Shown piece after piece: positions 7,636-17,103 of a DNA stretch of 45,717 bases. The notes under the pieces were generated by a model, which was given only the letters and a program-made list of their open reading frames with translations, was not told the origin of the DNA and made no database searches. Position numbers and translations under genes: made by a program. The stretch comes from Oscillospiraceae bacterium (GTDB taxonomy: Bacteria > Bacillota > Clostridia > Oscillospirales > UBA929), in contig JAIRUW010000056.1 of NCBI GenBank assembly GCA_031254195.1, positions 1-45,717 of the forward strand, read 5' to 3'. Every line of letters starts with the position of its first letter. Positions within the stretch are counted from its first letter, which is position 1.

Positions 7636-10401
7636 TCACTGCGAGGCTGCGGAGCCGCTCTCGAATCCGCAGCATTTTTTGTATTTTTTCCCACTACCGC
7701 AAGGGCAGGGGTCATTGCGCCCCACTTTGGCGGCGGCCGTTTTACGCACCGGCTGTTTCTTCAAAGGCTCCCCGCCGCCCGCGTGCTCGACCATATTGCC
7801 TCCCGCGACGCGCACCCTCTTGGGCGCGTCGGTCCTGACCTGCACGCGCAGCAGGTATCTGATGGTGCTGTCGCGGATGCGCTCGATCATTTCCTCAAAC
7901 ATACCGAACCCTTCGCGCTTATAGGCCACGACAGGGTCGGTCTGCGCGTAGGCGCGGAGCGATATGCCCTGCCTCAGCTCCGTCATCGCGTCGATATGGT
8001 CCATCCACTGCGTATCGACCATGCGCAGCAGCGCCACCCGCTCGATCTCGCGCATGACAGGCTCCCCGTATGCCTTCTCTTTCGCGGCGTATAGCTCCCG
8101 CGCGGCGAATTGCAGTTTTTCCGCAACATCGTCCGGCGTCACGCCTTCCAGCTCTTCACGCGTCATGCGCCCGCCGCTGGGCGGGAAGACGAGGTTCTCC
8201 AGCGACAGCGCGATTTCCTCCATCTGTTCCGGGTCGATATACCGCCGCTCTCCAGTGACGCGGCTGACCGCGTCGGCCATAAATGCGTCCAGCATGGTCA
8301 AAACATGGTCTTGGATATTCTCGCCGTCCAGCACCCGCTTGCGCTGCCCGTAAATGACGTTGCGCTGTACGTTCATCACATCGTCGTATTCCAATACATG
8401 CTTTCTGGACTGGAAGTTGCGCGACTCCATCCGTTTTTGCGCGTTCTCGATGGCGTTGGAGAGGATCTTATGCTCGATCGGCGTCTCGTCGTCCATGCCC
8501 AGCGTGTCGAGCAGGCCGGTCATCCGCCCGGTACCAAACAGGCGCAGCAGATCGTCCTCCATCGAGATGAAAAAGCGCGAACAGCCGGGATCGCCCTGAC
8601 GGCCCGCGCGGCCCCGCAGCTGATTGTCGATGCGCCGCGCCTCATGCCGTTCGGTACCGATAATGAACAGTCCCCCGGCAGCACAGACCTTTTCCGATTC
8701 GGAAGAGATTTCTTCTTTGTATTTTTGCAAAGAAGACTGATACTCGTTTCGGGCATTCAGTATCTCTTCATTGTCCGTATCTCCATGGCCCACGGCTTCG
8801 AGGATGATCTCCTCCGGCACACCCGCCTTGCGCAGCCCGGCGCGGGCTAAAAACTCCGCGTTGCCGCCCAGCATGATGTCGGTGCCGCGCCCCGCCATGT
8901 TGGTGGCGATGGTGACCGCGCCTAAATGACCCGCCTGGGCGACGATTTCGGCTTCCTTCTCATGATGCTTGGCGTTGAGGACGCTGTGCGGGATGCCTTC
9001 TTTCTTCAAGAGGGCGCTCAATAGCTCGCTTTTTTCAATAGAGACCGTACCGACGAGTACCGGCTGCTGTCTCTCATGGCATTCTTTGACCTGCACGATG
9101 ACGGCGCGGTATTTGCCCAGCTCGGTGCGGTATACGGCGTCGGGATAATCCTTCCGAACCATGGGTTTGTTGGTCGGCACCTCAATGATGTCCAGCTTAT
9201 AAATATGGCGGAACTCTTCCTCTTCGGTCAGCGCCGTGCCGGTCATGCCGGACAGCTTGGTATACATGCGGAAATAGTTTTGGAAGGTGATGGTGGCCAG
9301 TGTCTTGCTCTCCCGCTCTACCTTGACCTTCTCCTTGGCTTCAATGGCCTGGTGCAGTCCGTCGGAATACCGCCGCCCCAACATCAGGCGCCCGGTAAAC
9401 TCGTCAACGATGATGACCTGCCCGTCTTTTACCACATAGTCTATGTCGCGTTTCTTAACGCCCCGGGCTTGCAGGGCTTGCGTAATATGATGGTAAAGGG
9501 TGGTATTCTCCGTGTCGGTGATATTTTCCACACCGAAAAATTGCTCCGCTTTGGCAACGCCGTTTTTGGTCAGCGTGGCGGATTTCGCCTTTTCATCAAC
9601 GATATAGTCGGCGTCTACCTCTTCGCCTTCTTCCGCTTTTGTATCGACTTGCACGACCTTGTGCATCCTCAGCTTTGCCGCGAAAGCGTCCGCCTTGGTA
9701 TACAGGTCGGTGGACTTGTCCCCCTGCCCCGAGATGATCAGCGGCGTCCGCGCCTCGTCGATGAGGATGGAGTCCACCTCGTCTACGATGGCGAACACAT
9801 GGCTGCGCTGCACCATGTCCTCTTTATAAATAGACATGTTGTCACGCAGATAGTCAAACCCGAACTCGTTGTTGGTACCGTAGGTGACGTCGCAGGCATA
9901 GGCGGCGCGGCGTTCATCATTGGTCATGCCATGCACCACCAAACCAACGGAGACGCCCATGAAGCGCAGGATTTTCCCTTCCCGGTCGCTCTGATACTTG
10001 GCAAGGTAGCTGTTGACGGTTACGACATGGACGCCGTTGCCGGTCAGCCCGTTGAGGTAACAGGGCAGGATGGCGGTCAGCGTCTTGCCTTCGCCTGTTT
10101 TCATCTCGGCGATACGCCCCTGATGGAGCACGATTCCGCCGATCAGCTGTACATGGAACGCCCGCTGCCCCAACACGCGCACGCCCGCCTCACGTATAGC
10201 GGCAAACGCCTCGGGCAATATGTCGTCCATTGTCTCGCCGTCTTCCAAGCGGCGCTTGAACTCGTCGGTTTTGGCCCGCAGTTCGGCGTCTGTGAGCTTT
10301 TGGAACTCCGGCTCCAGCCGCTCGACCTCAACGGCCAGCGGCTCGACGCGTTTGAGTTCACGGGAAGAGTAGGTCCCGAAGATATTTGCAAAAAAGGACA
10401 T
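7636..10401 (-). CDS. secA: Preprotein translocase ATPase SecA
   Basis: 921 residues. SecA drives post-translational export through SecYEG. Walker A is at about 101-108 (KTGEGKT), followed by the [19 protein letters not shown] box and the preprotein cross-linking region. The second nucleotide fold contains [15 protein letters not shown] and [13 protein letters not shown]. The zinc-binding SEC-C tail [20 protein letters not shown] closes the protein. Start 10401 (MSFFANIFG) is fixed by GGAGGT about 6 nt upstream and by homology; the frame stays open further upstream but is not coding. Length is normal for Firmicutes with the SEC-C tail. It is divergent from prfB, whereas these genes are usually codirectional in Firmicutes. 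Confidence 0.98.
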   Translation of the reverse strand: MSFFANIFGTYSSRELKRVEPLAVEVERLEPEFQKLTDAELRAKTDEFKRRLEDGETMDDILPEAFAAIREAGVRVLGQRAFHVQLIGGIVLHQGRIAEMKTGEGKTLTAILPCYLNGLTGNGVHVVTVNSYLAKYQSDREGKILRFMGVSVGLVVHGMTNDERRAAYACDVTYGTNNEFGFDYLRDNMSIYKEDMVQRSHVFAIVDEVDSILIDEARTPLIISGQGDKSTDLYTKADAFAAKLRMHKVVQVDTKAEEGEEVDADYIVDEKAKSATLTKNGVAKAEQFFGVENITDTENTTLYHHITQALQARGVKKRDIDYVVKDGQVIIVDEFTGRLMLGRRYSDGLHQAIEAKEKVKVERESKTLATITFQNYFRMYTKLSGMTGTALTEEEEFRHIYKLDIIEVPTNKPMVRKDYPDAVYRTELGKYRAVIVQVKECHERQQPVLVGTVSIEKSELLSALLKKEGIPHSVLNAKHHEKEAEIVAQAGHLGAVTIATNMAGRGTDIMLGGNAEFLARAGLRKAGVPEEIILEAVGHGDTDNEEILNARNEYQSSLQKYKEEISSESEKVCAAGGLFIIGTERHEARRIDNQLRGRAGRQGDPGCSRFFISMEDDLLRLFGTGRMTGLLDTLGMDDETPIEHKILSNAIENAQKRMESRNFQSRKHVLEYDDVMNVQRNVIYGQRKRVLDGENIQDHVLTMLDAFMADAVSRVTGERRYIDPEQMEEIALSLENLVFPPSGGRMTREELEGVTPDDVAEKLQFAARELYAAKEKAYGEPVMREIERVALLRMVDTQWMDHIDAMTELRQGISLRAYAQTDPVVAYKREGFGMFEEMIERIRDSTIRYLLRVQVRTDAPKRVRVAGGNMVEHAGGGEPLKKQPVRKTAAAKVGRNDPCPCGSGKKYKKCCGFESGSAASQ

Positions 10402-10431
10402 ATGCGACCTCCAGATGATAAAGTCCCTATC

Positions 10432-10460
10432 AGTATATCGTAATTTACCACGCTTTACAA
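10432..10460 (-). promoter_or_regulatory. Promoter of secA operon
   Basis: On the minus strand TTGTAA (10460-10455), 17-nt spacer, TATACT (10437-10432). Its -35 hexamer overlaps the -35 of the prfB promoter. Confidence 0.65.
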
Positions 10461-10482
10461 TAGCCGCGGATTCGGGTATACT
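10454..10482 (+). promoter_or_regulatory. Promoter of prfB
   Basis: TTTACA at 10454-10459, 17-nt spacer, TATACT at 10477-10482. The start would be near 10489, giving a leader of under 20 nt that begins almost at the Shine-Dalgarno sequence (AAGGGG, 10491-10496). Confidence 0.7.
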
Positions 10483-10506
10483 GGAAAAGTAAGGGGTGTT
10501 CATGGT

Positions 10507-11628
10507 TTGATACAGTTTGAGGAGTATAAACAAAAGCTGCTGGCCTTAGGGCCGCGCCTGGAAGAGCTCGAGCGGGGGCTTGGGCTTGCCGCGGCGCGGG
10601 AGGAGCTCGCGAGGCTGAACGCCGAGACGATGGAGGACGGGTATTGGAACGACCTCGAACGCTCGCAGGCGGCGCAAAAGGCCATCCGGCGGCTGGAAAA
10701 CGTCATCGGGCGGCATAAAGCACTGTGTGATACAAAGGAAGATTTATCCACCCTCTGTGAAATGGCGCTGGAAGAAGGCGACGGCTCGCTTTTGGAAGAG
10801 GTGGAGCAGGGTTACAACGCGCTGGAAGAGAAAATCTCGTCGGAGAGGCTGTCTACCCTGCTGACCGGGCGATACGACAGTTCCGCGGCTATCGTCTCCC
10901 TGCACGCCGGGGCGGGCGGCACGGAGGCGCAGGACTGGGTGCAGATGCTTTCCCGGATGTACACACGCTGGGCCGAACGGCACGGTTTTGCCTGCAAGAT
11001 GCTTGATTTTCTCGACGGCGACGAGGCGGGGCTAAAGAGCGCGTCGATTTTGATCGAGGGGGAAAACGCTTACGGCTTTCTAAAGGGCGAACACGGCGTC
11101 CACCGTTTGGTGCGCATTTCCCCGTTCGACTCTTCGGGGCGGCGGCATACCTCCTTTGCCGCTGTGGAGGTACAGCCCGACATGGAGCTGGACGGCGAGG
11201 TGGAGATACGCGACGAGGATTTGAAGGTGGACACTTTCCGCGCGGGCGGCGCCGGCGGCCAGCATGTCAACAAGACCGAGAGCGCCATCCGCATCCAGCA
11301 CGTCCCTTCCGGCATCGTCGTGGCTTGTCAAAATGAGCGCAGTCAGCACCAAAACCGCGAGGTGGCGATGCGTATGCTGAAAGCGCGCCTACTGAAGCTC
11401 AAGGAAGAGGCATTTGAAAACGAAATAGCCGGTATCAAGGGAGTCCAGCGCGCCATCGAATGGGGCAGTCAGATCCGCTCCTATGTCTTTATGCCCTATA
11501 CGCTGGCCAAAGACCACCGCACCGGGTTTGAGGACGGCAACATCGGCGCGGTGATGGACGGCAAACTGGACGGGTTTGTGTCGGCGTTTTTGACTTGCTC
11601 GGCCACGGGACAATGGGCGGAAAAATAA
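10507..11628 (+). CDS. prfB: Peptide chain release factor 2
   Basis: 373 residues. RF2 recognises UGA and UAA and triggers peptide release. SPF (205-207) is the RF2 codon-recognition tripeptide and GGQ (250-252, in [12 protein letters not shown]) is the catalytic loop. The N terminus [12 protein letters not shown] aligns with the family start, so TTG 10507 is chosen. Its Shine-Dalgarno AAGGGG lies 10 nt upstream. An out-of-frame ATG GTT TGA at 10502-10510 overlaps this start. The usual programmed frameshift at about codon 25 is absent: codons 23-27 read CGG GGG CTT GGG CTT, keeping the G-rich element and CTT but not the UGA. It is followed by pgeF in 25 nt. Confidence 0.95.
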   Translation: MIQFEEYKQKLLALGPRLEELERGLGLAAAREELARLNAETMEDGYWNDLERSQAAQKAIRRLENVIGRHKALCDTKEDLSTLCEMALEEGDGSLLEEVEQGYNALEEKISSERLSTLLTGRYDSSAAIVSLHAGAGGTEAQDWVQMLSRMYTRWAERHGFACKMLDFLDGDEAGLKSASILIEGENAYGFLKGEHGVHRLVRISPFDSSGRRHTSFAAVEVQPDMELDGEVEIRDEDLKVDTFRAGGAGGQHVNKTESAIRIQHVPSGIVVACQNERSQHQNREVAMRMLKARLLKLKEEAFENEIAGIKGVQRAIEWGSQIRSYVFMPYTLAKDHRTGFEDGNIGAVMDGKLDGFVSAFLTCSATGQWAEK

Positions 11629-11653
11629 GAAGAGCCGTTGGGAGGCTCGGCAT

Positions 11654-12319
11654 ATGACAGTTTTTTTCTCTCAAAAGCTCCCCGACGGCCATCGGGAGCG
11701 ATTTGCCGCGCTCGCGGAACTTGGGTATACGCCGCTGTTCACGCTTCATCAGCGGCATAGCGATACCGTCATACGGCTGCGCAAACCGTATCGTTTCCCC
11801 GGGCTGGACGCGCTGATTGCAAACCAGCCGGAGGGCGACGCGGTTGTCACCGACCAGCCGGGGCTTTTTATCGGCGTCAAAACCGCCGACTGCGTCCCTA
11901 TCTTGCTGTGGGACGAGACGGCGGGCGTCATCGCCGCCGTCCACGCGGGCTGGCGCGGTACAGCTGTGAATATCGCCGGCAAGACGGCCCATGTCATGAG
12001 GGATGAGTTTAGAGCGCATTCCATACGGGCGGCCATCGGGCCGTGTATCTGTCAAAACTGCTTTACAACACGGGACGATGTGCCGGAAGCTATGCCGCTC
12101 CTGGCGAGAGAGTATATTCTGCAAACCGCGCCCGGCCGGTATCAGGTAGACCTGCCCGGGATCAATACGGCTTTACTGCGGGACGCGGGCGTTATGGACA
12201 TTCAAGCCCCGCACGGCTGTACCGCCTGCGACCCCGAACGATATTGGTCGCACCGCAAGCACGGTTTGGCGCGGGGCTTGCAGGTCAGTTTGATCGGAAT
12301 GGGGGCGGAGTTGCCGTGA
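11654..12319 (+). CDS. pgeF: YfiH/YlmD-family purine nucleoside phosphorylase-like protein
   Basis: 221 residues of the family once called multicopper polyphenol oxidase (DUF152). Members have been shown to act on purine nucleosides (adenosine deaminase and phosphorylase activity, LACC1/FAMIN relatives) and in E. coli as a peptidoglycan editing factor. The conserved metal ligands are visible: HQRHS (H35), KTADCVPIL (C80), VHAGWRG (H97), then GPCICQNCF and TACDPERYWSHRK. Its start has a GGAGG-like site upstream. It probably forms an operon with prfB and overlaps the following lipoprotein gene by 4 nt. Confidence 0.9.
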   Translation: MTVFFSQKLPDGHRERFAALAELGYTPLFTLHQRHSDTVIRLRKPYRFPGLDALIANQPEGDAVVTDQPGLFIGVKTADCVPILLWDETAGVIAAVHAGWRGTAVNIAGKTAHVMRDEFRAHSIRAAIGPCICQNCFTTRDDVPEAMPLLAREYILQTAPGRYQVDLPGINTALLRDAGVMDIQAPHGCTACDPERYWSHRKHGLARGLQVSLIGMGAELP

Positions 12320-13902
12320 AACGCCGGATTGTCATTCTGATTTGCAGTTGTTTTCTGCTCTCGGGCTGCTTTGACTACTTTTACCCCTATCCCGATCTGA
12401 ACGTCACGCCCTCGCCCTCCCCTTCTCCATCGCCGATCATCCTGCCTAGCCCCGCGCCCCGCGCGCTGACGTTCGGCATCGCGTTTTCCCCTACGGATAT
12501 GTTCAGCCCGCTCACCGACACGCTGCGTTATAACAGCCAGGCCGCGCGGTTGTGTTATGAGGGCCTGTTTGAGCTGGACGTCAATTTTGAGCCGCAACCG
12601 TTGTTGTGTACGGCTATGGAGACGGAGGACAATATACAGTTTACCGTGACGCTCCGCGAGGATGTCGTATTCCACGACGGCAGCCCGCTGACCGCCGCCG
12701 ATGTTGCGTATTCCGTCAGGCAGGCGCAACGGCCCGGCGGACCGTACGCCGGGCGTTTGGCATGTGTGTCGGCGGTTTCGGCGCAGACAGACGGAACGGT
12801 TTTAATTACGATGAACGCCCCCGTCTGGAACGCGGTGGCTCTGCTTGACTTCCCTATCGTGCGTGAGAGTATCGCCGCTGTCGCACCCGGCACCGGCCCC
12901 TACCGCATGTCGCTTTCCCCTGGCGGCAGTTACCTTCTGCCTTGGGATGGCTGGTGGCAGGACAAGCCTCTGCCGGCCGAACGCATTGAGCTGGTTGAGA
13001 TCCACAGCGCCGACACGCTGGTCTACTCGTTCCAGTATGGTTACATCGCTATGATGCCGGCCGATTTTTGGGATACCTTCTCCCCCGGCATCCACACCGG
13101 ATACGATAAGATGGTAACGCCCTCCGACCTGATGCAGTACATCGGGCTCAATACGCAAAAAACGCCGCTTGACCAGCCGGACTTACGCCTCGCGCTGGCG
13201 TTGGCGCTTGACAGACGGGGGGCGGTTTCCGCCGTTTACGGCGAGGACGCGCGAGCCGCCGCTTTGCCCGTGCCGCCGTCGTCTCCGTTCTATTTGGAAA
13301 CCGCCGCCATGCGCTACCGTTTTGATCCCGGCGAATCGGCGCGGCTGATTGCCGGGCTGGGATATACCGACGCAGGCGAGGACGGGGTTTTGACACGCAG
13401 GCGGGGCCGCGCGGTGGAAAGGCTGGAGCTGGATTTCATCATCGGCGCGGAGAACGCCGCCCGGATGCAAATGGCGGAGTTTTACGCGGACGCGCTAATC
13501 GCTCTTGGGTTTGCCGTCAATATCCGCACTCTTGACAGCCCCGCGTTTGAGCGCGCGCTTTTAGAGGGCGATTTTGACCTCTACTACGCCGAGGCGAAGC
13601 CCTCCCCCAATTTTGACCCGCGTGAGTTCCTCCTGCCCGGCGGCGCGTTCGCCTATGGCGTGACCGACAACGCCGCCATGCGTTCCGCTCTCGCCGGTCT
13701 GTCGGCGTCCGACCCATACACCGACACGGGGCGGGAGGCCCTCGAGGAGGTTTGGGACGCGCTGTATGACGACCTGTCCATCCTGACCGTCTGCTTCCGC
13801 AACACCCTTTTCATCTCACAGCGCGGGTTGCTGAGCGGGCAGACGCCGACATTCTCCAACCCATACGCGAACTTTGCGGATTGGACGGTCAATGCGCGCT
13901 AG
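12316..13902 (+). CDS. Oligopeptide-type ABC transporter substrate-binding lipoprotein
   Basis: 528 residues. Lipoprotein signal with lipobox LLSGC (Cys18), then a Pro/Ser-rich tether (about 30-50) and a family 5 solute-binding domain. Typical segments include ARLCYEGLFELD, FTVTLREDVVFHDGSPLTAADVAYSV and TGPYRMS. GTG 12316 overlaps the pgeF stop (GTGA); the reading frame is open further upstream but runs through pgeF. No permease or ATPase gene is next to it, so it is an orphan binding protein; the ligand cannot be read from the sequence. Confidence 0.88.
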   Translation: MKRRIVILICSCFLLSGCFDYFYPYPDLNVTPSPSPSPSPIILPSPAPRALTFGIAFSPTDMFSPLTDTLRYNSQAARLCYEGLFELDVNFEPQPLLCTAMETEDNIQFTVTLREDVVFHDGSPLTAADVAYSVRQAQRPGGPYAGRLACVSAVSAQTDGTVLITMNAPVWNAVALLDFPIVRESIAAVAPGTGPYRMSLSPGGSYLLPWDGWWQDKPLPAERIELVEIHSADTLVYSFQYGYIAMMPADFWDTFSPGIHTGYDKMVTPSDLMQYIGLNTQKTPLDQPDLRLALALALDRRGAVSAVYGEDARAAALPVPPSSPFYLETAAMRYRFDPGESARLIAGLGYTDAGEDGVLTRRRGRAVERLELDFIIGAENAARMQMAEFYADALIALGFAVNIRTLDSPAFERALLEGDFDLYYAEAKPSPNFDPREFLLPGGAFAYGVTDNAAMRSALAGLSASDPYTDTGREALEEVWDALYDDLSILTVCFRNTLFISQRGLLSGQTPTFSNPYANFADWTVNAR

Positions 13903-13935
13903 GGTAATGAAAACTCGTGCGTTAGGATATAATCG

Positions 13936-14385
13936 TTAGTAATTTTCACTTAGTCTTTTTCGTAGGTTGCTCTCGATGATTTTTGAAAAATCTATCAGGG
14001 CTTGACGTTGCTCATGGGTTAGTTGTCCCATTGCATCTTCCTCAACCGCAAAAATTTTTTCCATCACTCTCTCCGCGTATTTTTGCCCGGACGCGCTCAA
14101 TCGTATGGCCTTATTACGGCGGTCTGCATCAATTTCTTTCATTTCTACATAGCCTTGCTCCCAAAACGTCTTAATGATAGCATTAACAGTCTGTTTCGGC
14201 AAAAGCAACTGTTCGCAAATGTACTTTTGAGTACAGTTGTTAGGCGTGGTAAGGAGAATATCTAAGACTAAAAATCCTAAATACGTCAGCCCCTCCGATT
14301 TCGCGTACTGCCCATACAATGATTCTATTGAACGCCATGTTTCTTGGTACGCCGTCATTTGTTCCCGCAAAGTTAGCGGACTCAT
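13936..14385 (-). CDS. MarR-family transcriptional regulator
   Basis: 149 residues with the winged helix of the MarR family: LTYLGFLVLDILLTTPNNCTQKYICEQLLLPKQTVNAIIKTFWEQGYVEMKEIDADRRNKAIRLSASG, where the DRRNK wing motif is typical. Last gene of the ABC exporter operon (16 nt after the permease). It most likely represses the operon by binding the inverted repeat at 16210-16228. The region is AT-richer than its neighbours, which suggests acquisition as a unit. Confidence 0.9.
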   Translation of the reverse strand: MSPLTLREQMTAYQETWRSIESLYGQYAKSEGLTYLGFLVLDILLTTPNNCTQKYICEQLLLPKQTVNAIIKTFWEQGYVEMKEIDADRRNKAIRLSASGQKYAERVMEKIFAVEEDAMGQLTHEQRQALIDFSKIIESNLRKRLSENY

Positions 14386-14400
14386 TACAGTACCCCCTTA

Positions 14401-15237
14401 TCAGATTTCTTCAGTCAATGAATCTTCCTTGTTTCTGTTCATGCGAGAAAAATCTATCTTTACAAAGGCGCGGGTTGAAAGCACAAGGAAAACTAAACCG
14501 AAAGCGGCAAGAATCGCAAAAGCCATCATCGGGGTAACAGTAAACGACCCTACTTTAACAGCCAATTCTTCCAAAACAAGCTGCTCTGTCGATAAACTGG
14601 TTTTCTCCAAGGTAACTGTTCTGAAAAGCGATACTGCGTAGGTCATAGGATTAAAATAGGCCACCCATTTCAAAACATCCGGCAACATCGAAATGGGAAT
14701 GTAAGCGCCTGACATAAACGTCATTGGCATTGTAATGGCCAATGAAACCGCTTGGAATGTTTGAATGTTCTTACTCACAGTAGCGATGAACAGACCGAAG
14801 CCTGCGAATATAAGCCCAACAAACACCATTAGTAAAATTGCGTAAATAATGGTTAGCGGCGTCGTTATTTTTAACCCGATGAAGAATCCCGCCACAAAAA
14901 TGATGACCCCTTGAATTGCAGAAACAGTTGCGGCGGCGAAAAATTGACCTGTCGCTATGGTTAGACGGGAAACGGGGGAAACAATTACCTCCTTCATAAA
15001 ACCCGAGGTAATGTCGTCAATTGTGGAGGATGCCATACGCAGGGAGGAATCAAAAACGGTCGAGATAATGATTCCGGCAAGCATATAGGTGGCTGGGTTT
15101 TCGATAAAATCATTCTGGAATATCTTCCCGAACACAAACAGAAAGAAGAAGGGGAAAATCAAGTTAAAAACAAGTGCCGCACGATTGCGTACAAACAACT
15201 TCAAGTTTCTGAACCATAACGCCATTACTACACTCAT
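14401..15237 (-). CDS. ABC-2 type exporter permease
   Basis: 278 residues with about six transmembrane segments of the ABC-2 (DrrB-like) family, including MTFMSGAYIPISMLPDVLKWVAYFNPMTY near the C terminus. ATG 15237 has GGGGAGGG upstream within the end of the ATPase gene and follows its stop by 1 nt. It pairs with the adjacent ATPase. Drug or lipid export is a family-level inference. Confidence 0.92.
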   Translation of the reverse strand: MSVVMALWFRNLKLFVRNRAALVFNLIFPFFFLFVFGKIFQNDFIENPATYMLAGIIISTVFDSSLRMASSTIDDITSGFMKEVIVSPVSRLTIATGQFFAAATVSAIQGVIIFVAGFFIGLKITTPLTIIYAILLMVFVGLIFAGFGLFIATVSKNIQTFQAVSLAITMPMTFMSGAYIPISMLPDVLKWVAYFNPMTYAVSLFRTVTLEKTSLSTEQLVLEELAVKVGSFTVTPMMAFAILAAFGLVFLVLSTRAFVKIDFSRMNRNKEDSLTEEI

Positions 15238-15238
15238 G

Positions 15239-16171
15239 TTATGCGCCCTCCCCAGTTTCACGGATTTCACGGCCTGTCAACTCTAAGAACACATCATTAA
15301 GTGTTCCTTTGCGGATTTCAATATCGCCAATATCTTCTTTGCACATAGCCAGTACATCCAACAACTCCGCTGTATCTTCTACGTCTATGCGGTGGTATTT
15401 TTCCTTTGCGATAAATCGGATGCCGCGCTCGTTAAGCAGGGATTCAAGGGCAGGCGGATTCAATGTGGTGATGTAGGCTCTGTCTTTGGTGTATTGCTTT
15501 TTTAACTCAAACGGCGTGTCATGGGCTATGATTTTGCCGTGGTCAATGATGGCCACCTTGTCACAAATCTCTGCTTCATCCATGTAGTGTGTGGTGAGGA
15601 AAATTGTGATGTTCTTTTCTTTTTGCAATTTATGAACATACTCCCATACATGGGCGCGAGTTTGAGGGTCAAGCCCTGTTGTAGGTTCATCCAAGAATAG
15701 CACCTTTGGGTAGTGCATTAACCCCCGCGCTATCTCGACGCGTCGCTTCATGCCGCCGGACAGACTGCTGACCGATTTCTTGCGCCATTCAAGCAAATCG
15801 ACCAGTTTCAACACGAATTGAATCCGCTCATCGACTTCTCTTTTCGGCACTTTGTAAAATACGCAGTGCATTTTTAAGTTTTCTTCCACGGTCATCTTCT
15901 TGTCCAACGTGCTGTCCTGAAACACGACGCCGATGGCAGCCCGAACGTCATTTTTTTGTGTCGTGACATCCTTTCCGTCAATCGTGAGCCGCCCCTCCGT
16001 TTTTTCAAAGATGGTGCAAAGGGTGCTGATGGTTGTGCTTTTTCCTGCACCGTTCGGCCCCAGAAACGCAAAGATATGTCCTTCATCAACCTCAAAATTG
16101 ATGTTGTTTACGGCAGTAAAACCGCCGTACTTCTTCACGAAGTTCTCGACTGTTATGATTGGCTGTGACAT
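15239..16171 (-). CDS. ABC exporter ATP-binding protein (DrrA-like)
   Basis: 310 residues. Walker A GPNGAGKST (about 38-46), Q-loop FQDSTLD, signature LSGGMKRRVEIARGL, Walker B VLFLDEPTTGLDP, and the H-loop TTHYMDEAE. A C-terminal regulatory extension of about 90 residues follows, as in the daunorubicin-resistance subfamily. First gene of an ATPase-permease-MarR operon. It starts with MSQPIITVENFVKKYGG and has an AGGAGG-like site upstream. Confidence 0.95.
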   Translation of the reverse strand: MSQPIITVENFVKKYGGFTAVNNINFEVDEGHIFAFLGPNGAGKSTTISTLCTIFEKTEGRLTIDGKDVTTQKNDVRAAIGVVFQDSTLDKKMTVEENLKMHCVFYKVPKREVDERIQFVLKLVDLLEWRKKSVSSLSGGMKRRVEIARGLMHYPKVLFLDEPTTGLDPQTRAHVWEYVHKLQKEKNITIFLTTHYMDEAEICDKVAIIDHGKIIAHDTPFELKKQYTKDRAYITTLNPPALESLLNERGIRFIAKEKYHRIDVEDTAELLDVLAMCKEDIGDIEIRKGTLNDVFLELTGREIRETGEGA

Positions 16172-16209
16172 AGTAACCTCCTTGTATTGCGCATAGTCCC
16201 GATGTTTAA

Positions 16210-16256
16210 TAGTACATCATCCGTACTAATATAACATCACTCTTTTCGTTTGTCAA
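16210..16256 (-). promoter_or_regulatory. Promoter and probable MarR operator
   Basis: Minus-strand TTGACA (16256-16251), 17-nt spacer, TATATT (16233-16228). Immediately downstream is the inverted repeat TAGTAC-N7-GTACTA (16210-16228), touching the -10. Binding there would block initiation, fitting autoregulation by the operon's MarR protein. Confidence 0.7.
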
Positions 16257-16270
16257 GCCAAATTTTGTGC

Positions 16271-16304
16271 AAAAAAATGATGGGTAGGTCATTATGACCT
16301 ACCC
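16271..16304 (-). terminator. Perfect hairpin with T-tract on minus strand
   Basis: GGGTAGGTCAT and ATGACCTACCC flank a single T (16282-16304). On the minus strand it is followed after ATCA by seven T. No minus-strand gene lies just upstream of it, so it either blocks antisense transcription or is part of a repeat. Confidence 0.5.
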
Positions 16305-16353
16305 GCCCCGGCTCCCGCCTACATCACCATAGGGCTTGTCAAGACATTTGCCT

Positions 16354-16429
16354 GTAGGGGCCGCCTTTGGCGGTCCGTGTTCTTTGGAGAATGCGATTTA
16401 ACCCGCAGACGGCCAAAGGCCGCCCCTGC
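16354..16429. repeat. Palindromic GTAGGGGC intergenic repeat, copy A
   Basis: 76 bp bounded by GTAGGGGC and the complementary GCCCCTGC. Each arm is itself a small hairpin (GCCGCC TTT GGCGG on the left, GGCC AAA GGCC on the right). The same ends and nested-hairpin plan recur at 33151-33237. Confidence 0.65.
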
Positions 16430-16559
16430 ATGGTGTCATTATAAATGCAATGCCCAAGAAAATTCTGTTTTCCACTCCGAGCATTCAAGAGCATACGTGA
16501 GATAAACGGAGTATTTTGGAGTTCGCCGCAGATGAAGTGAAAAATTTGCGTTTTACCCC

Positions 16560-16588
16560 TTGACAAGCGCAAACCCTTGTGCTTTAAT
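16560..16588 (+). promoter_or_regulatory. Promoter of rplM-rpsI
   Basis: TTGACA at 16560-16565, 17-nt spacer, TTTAAT at 16583-16588. Start near 16595. Confidence 0.8.
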
Positions 16589-16594
16589 AGGGAA

Positions 16595-16662
16595 GCGCCG
16601 GTTTTAATCCGGCAGGATTGAAGCGGCGTAACAGGCCGTAGAGAACGGAGGAATCCCCCGAC
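16595..16662 (+). promoter_or_regulatory. Structured leader of rplM
   Basis: The 5' leader holds a hairpin GCCGG-TTTTAAT-CCGGC (16597-16613) and further GC-rich segments (GCGGCG, CAGGCCG) before GGAGG at 16647-16651. L13 operons in Firmicutes can carry an autoregulatory leader. Whether this is that class (Rfam L13 leader) cannot be decided by eye. Confidence 0.4.
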
Positions 16663-17103
16663 ATGGGTACATTCATGGCGAAGCCCGAAACCATCGCGCG
16701 GCAGTGGTATGTCCTTGACGCCGAAGGCGTCCCGCTGGGCCGTACCGCCGCCGAGGCCGCCCGGCTTCTGCGCGGCAAGCATAAACCCGAGTTCACCCCC
16801 CACATCGATTCCGGCGACTTTGTCGTCGTCATCAACGCCGACAAAGCGGTGCTCACCGGCAACAAACCGGAGCAAAAGTTTTACCGCCGCCACAGCGGCT
16901 ATGTGGGCGGGCTGAAAGAGGTCAAATACCGCATTCTGATGGAAAAACGCCCCGAGTTCGCGATGGAATTGGCCGTCAAGGGCATGGTCCCGCGGACGAC
17001 GCCGGGCCGCAAAGCCCTGACGCGGCTCAAGGTCTATAAGGGAGCGGAGCACCCGCACGCGCCGCAAAAACCCGTTGCTTGGACGATAGGAGGGAACGCG
17101 TGA
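16663..17103 (+). CDS. rplM: Large-subunit ribosomal protein uL13
   Basis: 146 residues, normal length. Recognised by [47 protein letters not shown] and by [36 protein letters not shown] 16663 has GGAGG 11 nt upstream; an in-frame ATG at 16675 would be too far from it. It precedes rpsI with the usual L13-S9 order and a TGATG overlap. Confidence 0.98.
   Translation: MGTFMAKPETIARQWYVLDAEGVPLGRTAAEAARLLRGKHKPEFTPHIDSGDFVVVINADKAVLTGNKPEQKFYRRHSGYVGGLKEVKYRILMEKRPEFAMELAVKGMVPRTTPGRKALTRLKVYKGAEHPHAPQKPVAWTIGGNA

Noticed and set aside
9076..10443. Long open frame (455 codons) on the strand opposite secA
   Set aside because: It mirrors the GC-rich codon pattern of secA, has no recognisable domain and no ribosome site. 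It is a shadow.
12043..12315. N-terminal extension of the binding lipoprotein
   Set aside because: The extra 91 codons lie inside pgeF and precede a perfect lipoprotein signal at 12316.
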